Of a stretch of DNA of 10,241 bases, positions 5,642 through 10,241 are shown in pieces. The position numbers and the translations under genes were made by a program. The notes beneath the pieces are model-generated. The model did no database searches. It worked only from the letters and a program-made list of their open reading frames with translations, and was not told where the DNA came from. How positions within the stretch are numbered: the stretch's first letter is position 1; each line of letters starts with the position of its first letter. Source of the DNA: an uncultured Actinomycetes bacterium (GTDB lineage Bacteria > Actinomycetota > Acidimicrobiia > Acidimicrobiales > RAAP-2); assembly GCA_903893955.1 (NCBI GenBank), contig CAITOG010000136.1, positions 1-10,241 on the forward strand. Direction: 5' to 3'.

Positions 5642-6834
5642 GCAGGCGCTACACGTTCACGTCAGAGTCGGTCACCGAGGGCCACCCTGACAAGATGGCG
5701 GACCAGGTCTCCGACGCAGTCCTCGACGCCATGCTCGAGCAGGACCCGGCTAGTCGCGTCGCCTGCGAGACCTTGTTGACCACCGGCATGGTCCTCGTCG
5801 CCGGTGAGATCACGACCAAGGCCGTCGTTGATGTCCCGAGCCTCGTGCGCGAGACCGTCAACGAGATCGGCTACGACGACGATGCCAAGGGATTCAACGG
5901 CAGCTCGTGCGCTGTGCTCGTCACCTTGGACCGCCAGAGCCCCGATATCGCCCAAGGCGTCGATGCTGCGTTTGAGCTCCGCTCCGGCTCTGGGGGCGAA
6001 GACGTCCTCAACGGGCAGGGGGCAGGAGACCAGGGGATGATGTTCGGCTTCGCGTGTGACGAGACGCCAGATCTCATGCCGCTCCCGGTCTGGCTGAGCC
6101 ACCGCCTCGCTGAGCGTCTGACCCAGGTGCGCCGGAGCGGGCAGCTCGGGTACCTGCGTCCTGATGGCAAGACCCAGGTCAGCGTGGTGTACGAAGATGG
6201 CCGACCTGTCGCCATCTCCACCGTGCTGATCTCGACCCAGCATGCTCCTGGGGTCGATCTTGAGGGAACCCTCCACCCTGACCTCGCCAACGAGGTGATC
6301 CTGCCGCTGCTGCCGGGTGATCTCGACACCGAGGGCGTCCGCATCCTGACCAACCCCACCGGCATCTTCGAGCTCGGCGGTCCGCATGCGGACACCGGTC
6401 TGACTGGGCGGAAAATCATCGTTGACACCTACGGGGGCATGGCGCGCCATGGTGGTGGTGCCTTCTCAGGCAAGGACCCCTCCAAGGTCGACCGCTCTGC
6501 CGCCTACGCCGCTCGATGGGTCGCCAAGAACGTGGTTGCCGCCGGGGCGGCGAGCAGGTGTGAGGTGCAGGTCGCCTACGCCATCGGCGTTGCCCATCCG
6601 GTGTCGCTCCTCGTCGAGACCTTCGGGACCGAGAAGGTCGACCCTGTCGCCATCGAGAAGGCCGTGAGCGAGACCTTCGATCTCCGGCCGGCTGCCATCT
6701 CGCGGGACCTCGACCTTCGTCGCCCGATCTACAAGAAGACGGCTGCGTATGGGCACTTCGGTCGCGCCGAGCGTGAGTTCACCTGGGAGCAGACCACCCG
6801 AGCGGACGACCTCCGCCGGGCACTGGGCCTTTAG
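5638..6834 (+). CDS. metK: S-adenosylmethionine synthetase
   Basis: Makes S-adenosylmethionine from methionine and ATP, the cell's main methyl donor; active as a tetramer of paired dimers. The 398-aa product is full length and strongly conserved: SVTEGHPDK (11-19, with catalytic His16 and metal-binding Asp18), GAGDQGMMFGFA (128-139), DGKTQVSV (176-183), GLTGRKIIVDTYGG (254-267), the P-loop-like GGGAFSGKDPSKVDRSA (272-288), and a C-terminal AAYGHFGR (369-376). The segment before GLTGRK reads GGPHADT, where E. coli has GGPMGDC; the substrate-binding Asp is kept. The ATG overlaps the coaBC stop (ATGA), preceded by a purine-rich run (5621-5634), so it is translated with coaBC. I see no SAM riboswitch, nor any room for one. 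metK directly after coaBC also occurs in mycobacteria. Confidence 0.97.
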   Translation: MSRRYTFTSESVTEGHPDKMADQVSDAVLDAMLEQDPASRVACETLLTTGMVLVAGEITTKAVVDVPSLVRETVNEIGYDDDAKGFNGSSCAVLVTLDRQSPDIAQGVDAAFELRSGSGGEDVLNGQGAGDQGMMFGFACDETPDLMPLPVWLSHRLAERLTQVRRSGQLGYLRPDGKTQVSVVYEDGRPVAISTVLISTQHAPGVDLEGTLHPDLANEVILPLLPGDLDTEGVRILTNPTGIFELGGPHADTGLTGRKIIVDTYGGMARHGGGAFSGKDPSKVDRSAAYAARWVAKNVVAAGAASRCEVQVAYAIGVAHPVSLLVETFGTEKVDPVAIEKAVSETFDLRPAAISRDLDLRRPIYKKTAAYGHFGRAEREFTWEQTTRADDLRRALGL

Positions 6835-6842
6835 CAGCGTCG

Positions 6843-8627
6843 GTGGGAGGCGAGGCAGGCCCTCGGGTCGTCTCGGTCCTCACCGAGGTGGCGGCGCTCG
6901 ATCGAGCGTTCGACTATGAGGTGCCTGCGGGATTCACCGGCCCACTCGAGGTAGGAAGCCGGGTGAGAGTCCCGCTCCACGGTCGCTCGGTGCGCGGCTG
7001 GATCGTCGGCGAAGGCGGGCTGCATCAGGAACCCAAGGAGCTCGCTCGCTCACTCGGGGTTGGACCACCGGCTGACCTCGTCGAGCTGTGCACGTGGGCT
7101 GCCTGGCGATGGGCCTCGACCCCAGCGCGATTCCTCGCCACCGCGTCGCCCGACACGATCGTCGTCCAACTGCCGTCGCCACCGGCCTTCCGTCCACCTG
7201 CTGACGCCGTGAGCCCGCTTGGGCTGCTCGGCGCCGAGGTCGCAGCGTGCAGCGAGACCCGTGTGGTCGAGATCGGTCCAGCAACCGATCCCTTCGAGCT
7301 CGTGCTCGGGATACTCGGGACAGTGGGATCCAAGATCATCGCCGGACAGAGCGTGCTGGTGATCGTCCCCGGTCTCGCCTACGCACGCCGGTTGGTGGGG
7401 CGACTTGGGCGCAGGGGGATCTCGGCAGTCGATCTGGCCGACGGCTGGGATGCCGCTCGTGCCGGGTGGCCGGTGATCGTGGGAACGCGAACAGCGGCGT
7501 TCGCTCCGGCCCCTCGGCTGGCGGGCATCGTGGTGCTCGATGCTGATGACGATCGATTGCAGTCTGAGGGCGCGCCGACCTGGTCAGCAGTCGAGGTTGC
7601 GATCGAGCGAGGGCGTCGCGCCAAGGCTCCTGTTGTCTTGGTGTCGAGCTGTTTGACGCCACGGCTGGCTGGCATTGCGAACCGCACGGCTGCAGGGCCT
7701 CATGAGCTGGCCGGCGGCTGGCCCCGCATCCACGTCGCTGATCGTCGGGGCGCAGACCCGCGAACCGGGCGCTACTCCGACGAGATGGTCACGGCGGCAC
7801 ACCGAGCACTCGCCGAACAGCCCGAGGGCGTTGCGGTGGCGTGCATCCTCAATCGCACAGGACGAGCCCGGCTGCTCGCATGTCGGTCATGCGCGGCGCT
7901 GGTGCGATGTGAGCGGTGTGACGCATCGGTCTCGCTCGTGGACGAGCACCTGGTCTGCCCGAGGTGTGACGCCGTACGTCCTGTGATCTGCGCCGAGTGC
8001 GGCGCGACGGCCATGAAGGTGCTTCGAGCCGGTACTGCCCAGGTGGCAGAGGAGGTGGCTCGACTACTCGGGGTGCCTGTGGCGGAGATGACGGCTGCGT
8101 CGACCGAGGTCGATCTTTCCGCAGCGCGATGTGTGGTCGGGACAGAGGCAGTGGTCCACAGGCTGCGAAAGACGAGGTTGGTCGTGTTCTTAGACGTCGA
8201 CGCACACCTCTTGGCGCCCAGGGCCGGTGCCGAGCTCGCCACACTTCGTCTCATCGGCCTGGCGGGCAGGTTGGTGGGAGGTCGACGGAGCGAGACCGCT
8301 GGCTCTGTGCTGCTCCAGACCCGCGCCGCCTCGCACCCCGTCATCGAAGCCGCCAGAAGTGGCCATATCGATGGCGTCGTCGCCGAGGACCTCGAGGTCC
8401 GCTCACTCCTGGGCCTCCCACCTGTCCGGGCCTGTGCAGTCCTCAAGGGAGCAGGGGCGGACGAGCTCGGCCGCATGCTTTCCCAGCTGGACCTCGAGGT
8501 GAGGCCCCTCGGGGAGGATCGCCTAGCGGTCCTTGCTCCGACCACCTCGCGGCTCTGCGATGCACTGGCGGCGGCAGGTCGGCCGAAGGAGCGGGTCACC
8601 GTGGCGGTGGATCAGGAGCCGGTGTGA
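6843..8627 (+). CDS. priA: Primosomal protein PriA homologue (zinc-binding, probably without helicase activity)
   Basis: PriA recognises stalled replication forks and reloads the replisome. The 594-aa product keeps the N-terminal 3'-DNA-binding domain (VVSVLTEVAALDRAFDYEVP 9-28; RVRVPLHGRSVRGWIV 40-55) and all four CxxC zinc pairs (347/350, 356/359, 372/375, 383/386), followed by GTEAVVHR (433-440) and a C-terminal domain (SLLGLPPVRACAV 521-533). The ATPase signatures are gone: where a GxGKT Walker A is expected there is LGTVGSKIIAG (158-168), and the DEAH box is replaced by LDADDDR (232-238). Such loss is known in actinobacterial PriA. It is shorter than E. coli PriA (~730 aa). The GTG at 6843 is the most upstream start in the open frame, 8 nt after metK, and has no ribosome binding site. 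A later GTG (6888) would cut the conserved N-terminus. Confidence 0.9.
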   Translation: MGGEAGPRVVSVLTEVAALDRAFDYEVPAGFTGPLEVGSRVRVPLHGRSVRGWIVGEGGLHQEPKELARSLGVGPPADLVELCTWAAWRWASTPARFLATASPDTIVVQLPSPPAFRPPADAVSPLGLLGAEVAACSETRVVEIGPATDPFELVLGILGTVGSKIIAGQSVLVIVPGLAYARRLVGRLGRRGISAVDLADGWDAARAGWPVIVGTRTAAFAPAPRLAGIVVLDADDDRLQSEGAPTWSAVEVAIERGRRAKAPVVLVSSCLTPRLAGIANRTAAGPHELAGGWPRIHVADRRGADPRTGRYSDEMVTAAHRALAEQPEGVAVACILNRTGRARLLACRSCAALVRCERCDASVSLVDEHLVCPRCDAVRPVICAECGATAMKVLRAGTAQVAEEVARLLGVPVAEMTAASTEVDLSAARCVVGTEAVVHRLRKTRLVVFLDVDAHLLAPRAGAELATLRLIGLAGRLVGGRRSETAGSVLLQTRAASHPVIEAARSGHIDGVVAEDLEVRSLLGLPPVRACAVLKGAGADELGRMLSQLDLEVRPLGEDRLAVLAPTTSRLCDALAAAGRPKERVTVAVDQEPV

Positions 8628-8640
8628 TGAGCACGGCCGG

Positions 8641-8646
8641 TAGGAT
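8641..8646 (+). promoter_or_regulatory. Putative -10 element of def (leaderless)
   Basis: TAGGAT fits TANNNT and ends 6 nt before the def GTG at 8653, in the 25-nt gap after priA. No Shine-Dalgarno sequence precedes the GTG. The spacing predicts transcription starting at or beside the start codon. No clear -35 is visible. Confidence 0.5.
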
Positions 8647-8652
8647 CGAGAC

Positions 8653-9189
8653 GTGAGTAGCACCACCATTCGCACCTACGGCGACCCTGTGCTCAAGGTC
8701 TCGGCGCAAGAAGTCACCGACATCGACGGCCGTATCGCACAGCTGGCTGAGACCATGATCGAGGTGATGTACGCCGCGCCTGGCAGTGGACTCGCGGCGA
8801 ACCAGATCGGCGTGCAGCGACGGGTGTTCGTCTACGACATCGGCGACGGCCCGATGACCATCATCAACCCCTCGATCGTCGAGTCAGACGGCGAGTGGAC
8901 CTTCGAAGAGGGCTGCCTCAGCGTTCCCGGGCTGTCGTGGGAGATCACCCGCCCCGATCGGGTGCATCTCGTCGGCTACGACCTCGAGGGCAACGAGATC
9001 TCGATTGAGACCGAGGAGTACGAAGGACGAGTGTTCCAGCACGAGCTCGATCACCTTGATGGCATCTTGCTGATTGAACGGCTCGACGAGGAGCAGCGAG
9101 CCGCTGCGAAGCGGCTGCTGCGGGAGCGGGCGATCGACCTCTCCACTCGGCCTGACCCAGACGGCCTTGGGCTGTTGACCCGAGACTGA
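8653..9189 (+). CDS. def: Peptide deformylase
   Basis: Metal-dependent hydrolase that removes the formyl group from the N-terminus of nascent proteins. The 178-aa product has all three family motifs: GSGLAANQ (44-51, including Gln51), EGCLS (86-90, metal ligand Cys88) and HELDH (130-134, ligands His130 and His134, catalytic Glu131). EGCLS with QHELDHLDG is typical of active type 1-like enzymes, so activity is expected. The C-terminus carries about 20 residues beyond the last conserved helix, ending LLTRD, with no recognised function. The GTG start is supported by the N-terminal family pattern (IRTYGDPVLK, 6-15) and by the -10-like hexamer just upstream; there is no ribosome binding site. The gene is followed after 8 nt by fmt, which adds the formyl group that Def removes; this pairing is common in bacteria. 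Confidence 0.96.
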   Translation: MSSTTIRTYGDPVLKVSAQEVTDIDGRIAQLAETMIEVMYAAPGSGLAANQIGVQRRVFVYDIGDGPMTIINPSIVESDGEWTFEEGCLSVPGLSWEITRPDRVHLVGYDLEGNEISIETEEYEGRVFQHELDHLDGILLIERLDEEQRAAAKRLLRERAIDLSTRPDPDGLGLLTRD

Positions 9190-9197
9190 CGGCCCCA

Positions 9198-10070
9198 ATG
9201 GCGCGCCTTGCGTTCCTCGGCACGCCAGAGCTTGCCGTCGTGACCCTTCGTGGCCTCGTCGAGGCCGGCCACGAGGTGGTGATCGTCGTCTCTCGTCCCG
9301 ACGTGCGCCGTGGCCGAGGAGGGGCGTCGATGCCGAGCCCGGTCAAGGCTGCAGCGGTGGAACTGGGGCTTGATGTGACCGATGACCTGAGCGCTTTGGG
9401 CGACGTCGACGTGGATCTCGCCATCGTGGTGGCCTATGGCCGGATCATCCCGACATCGCTGCTCGAGCGGGTGTCGATGGTGAACCTTCACTTCTCGCTC
9501 TTGCCCCGCTGGCGGGGAGCGGCGCCGGTCGAGCGTGCGATCTTGGCTGGAGACGAGGTGACCGGTGTGTGCGCGATGGCTGTCGCACCTGAGCTCGATA
9601 CCGGCGACGTCTTCGCCCGGGCGGAGACGACGGTGGGGGACAAGACGCTCGTCGAGCTGCAGCTCGAGCTGGCCGAGCTCGGGACCGCGCTGCTCGTCGA
9701 CCTTCTCTCGGTCGGTTTGCCAGCGCCGATCCACCAGGAGGGCGAGATCACCTACGCGTCCAAGATCTCGCGGTCGGAGCTGTCGATCGATTGGACGAGC
9801 TCCGTTGAGCATCTCCTCCGGCTGGTCCGCCTGGGAGGGGCGACCGCCTCGTTCGAAGGACGTCGCCTCATCATCCGATCGGCGAGGGAGGCTGCCCAAG
9901 TCGCTGGAGCACCTGGGACCTTGGTCGACGGCGTGGTGGCGACCGGTTCGGGTGGCCTGGAGCTGGTCGAGGTCCAGCCGGAGAGCCGCAAGGCGATGGC
10001 GGCTGCTGATTGGCTTCGAGGCGTCGATGCCCGTCACCCGATCGTCTTGGGGAATGGTCCTGCCACCTAG
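9198..10070 (+). CDS. fmt: Methionyl-tRNA formyltransferase
   Basis: Transfers a formyl group from 10-formyltetrahydrofolate to methionyl-initiator tRNA. The 290-aa product begins with the Rossmann-like FLGTPELAV (6-14), then MPSPVKAAA (45-53), and the catalytic region VNLHFSLLPRWRGAAPVERA (95-114) with Asn96 and His98, plus ELDTGDV (131-137) with Asp134. These match the N-H-D triad of the family (N108, H110, D144 in E. coli). ITYASKIS (184-191) marks the start of the C-terminal tRNA-binding domain, which is present. The whole is a little shorter than the usual ~310 aa. The ATG has no clear Shine-Dalgarno site and lies 8 nt after def, so it is probably translated by reinitiation or from a short leader. 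The TAG stop lies inside the -10-like hexamer proposed for rpe. Confidence 0.96.
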   Translation: MARLAFLGTPELAVVTLRGLVEAGHEVVIVVSRPDVRRGRGGASMPSPVKAAAVELGLDVTDDLSALGDVDVDLAIVVAYGRIIPTSLLERVSMVNLHFSLLPRWRGAAPVERAILAGDEVTGVCAMAVAPELDTGDVFARAETTVGDKTLVELQLELAELGTALLVDLLSVGLPAPIHQEGEITYASKISRSELSIDWTSSVEHLLRLVRLGGATASFEGRRLIIRSAREAAQVAGAPGTLVDGVVATGSGGLELVEVQPESRKAMAAADWLRGVDARHPIVLGNGPAT

Positions 10071-10073
10071 GCT
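10068..10073 (+). promoter_or_regulatory. Putative -10 element of rpe (leaderless), overlapping the fmt stop
   Basis: TAGGCT fits TANNNT and ends 6 nt before the ATG at 10080, the same geometry as TAGGAT before def. Its first three bases are the fmt stop codon. No Shine-Dalgarno sequence is present. Confidence 0.45.
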
Positions 10074-10079
10074 CGCTGC

Positions 10080-10241
10080 ATGATGAGCACTCGCACCACC
10101 GCTGATCCTGGTCCCGCTGGCATGCTCAGGATCGCGCCATCGGTCCTCAGCGCCGACTTCGGCACGCTTGCTGACGCTGTCTCGACGGTCACCCCTGGCA
10201 GCGACTGGTTGCACGTGGATGTGATGGATGGACACTTCGTC
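10080..10241 (+). CDS. rpe: Ribulose-phosphate 3-epimerase, N-terminal part (3' end outside window)
   Basis: Interconverts ribulose 5-phosphate and xylulose 5-phosphate in the pentose phosphate and Calvin pathways. Only the first 54 residues are visible. They contain the diagnostic IAPSVLSADFGTLADAV (18-34) and DWLHVDVMDGHFV (42-54); His45 and Asp47 match the metal-binding His and catalytic Asp of the first active-site strand. The frame stays open to the window edge. Three starts are possible: ATG 10080, ATG 10083, and ATG 10122 (residue 15), which lies closer to the conserved core. The upstream pair is favoured because a -10-like hexamer sits 6 nt before 10080 and no ribosome binding site precedes 10122. 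In many bacteria rsmB lies between fmt and rpe; here it does not. Confidence 0.93.
   Translation, partial: MMSTRTTADPGPAGMLRIAPSVLSADFGTLADAVSTVTPGSDWLHVDVMDGHFV

Noticed and set aside
9051..10235. 394-codon open frame on the minus strand across def, fmt and rpe
   Set aside because: Antisense to genes with intact catalytic motifs; the translation is low-complexity, rich in Arg and His, and not recognisable.
1..10241. Mobile element, CRISPR array, prophage, defence or biosynthetic gene system
   Set aside because: All of the window is accounted for by conserved housekeeping genes on one strand, with gaps of at most 36 nt and no terminal repeats, transposase or integrase motifs. The mihF product is a nucleoid protein, not an integrase.

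Overview
The window is a tightly packed, single-strand block of core housekeeping genes from a high-G+C bacterium. All eleven recognisable genes are on the + strand and almost no DNA is left between them. Gene content points to Actinobacteria: a mycobacterial-type integration host factor (mIHF) directly before gmk, an actinobacterial-type CoaBC, a PriA without helicase motifs, and type 2 PyrF. The class 1B-type dihydroorotate dehydrogenase, unlike the class 2 enzyme of mycobacteria, suggests a deeper-branching lineage such as Acidimicrobiia. That placement is inference.

Layout: (1) bases 1-3064 are the end of a pyrimidine operon, with the C-terminal part of carB, then pyrD and pyrF, joined by 4-nt and 8-nt overlaps. 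(2) Bases 3065-6834 hold mihF, gmk, rpoZ, coaBC and metK: a nucleoid protein, GMP kinase, the RNA polymerase omega subunit, coenzyme A synthesis and S-adenosylmethionine synthesis. A likely new promoter stands before mihF. (3) Bases 6843-10070 hold priA, def and fmt: replication restart, then the pair that removes and adds the formyl group of initiator methionine. (4) From 10080 to the window edge is the start of rpe.

Functional links: carB, pyrD and pyrF lead to UMP and so to CTP, which the CoaB half of CoaBC consumes. gmk supplies GDP. The def/fmt pair is a conserved functional unit. The order gmk-rpoZ-coaBC-priA-def-fmt-rpe closely resembles the order I recall from Bacillus subtilis, with metK inserted and rsmB and neighbours missing between fmt and rpe.

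Two kinds of gene start can be seen. Some genes have Shine-Dalgarno sites (pyrF, rpoZ, coaBC, metK). Others (mihF, def, rpe) have none and instead carry a TANNNT -10-like hexamer 6-7 nt before the start codon, the signature of leaderless transcription. I see no mobile element, CRISPR array, tRNA/rRNA, defence system or foreign island, and no novel multi-gene system. The points worth a second look are the leaderless pattern, a perfect hairpin at the rpoZ/coaBC junction, active-site substitutions in CoaBC, the degenerate PriA, the absence of pyrK beside pyrD, and a long acidic tail on omega.
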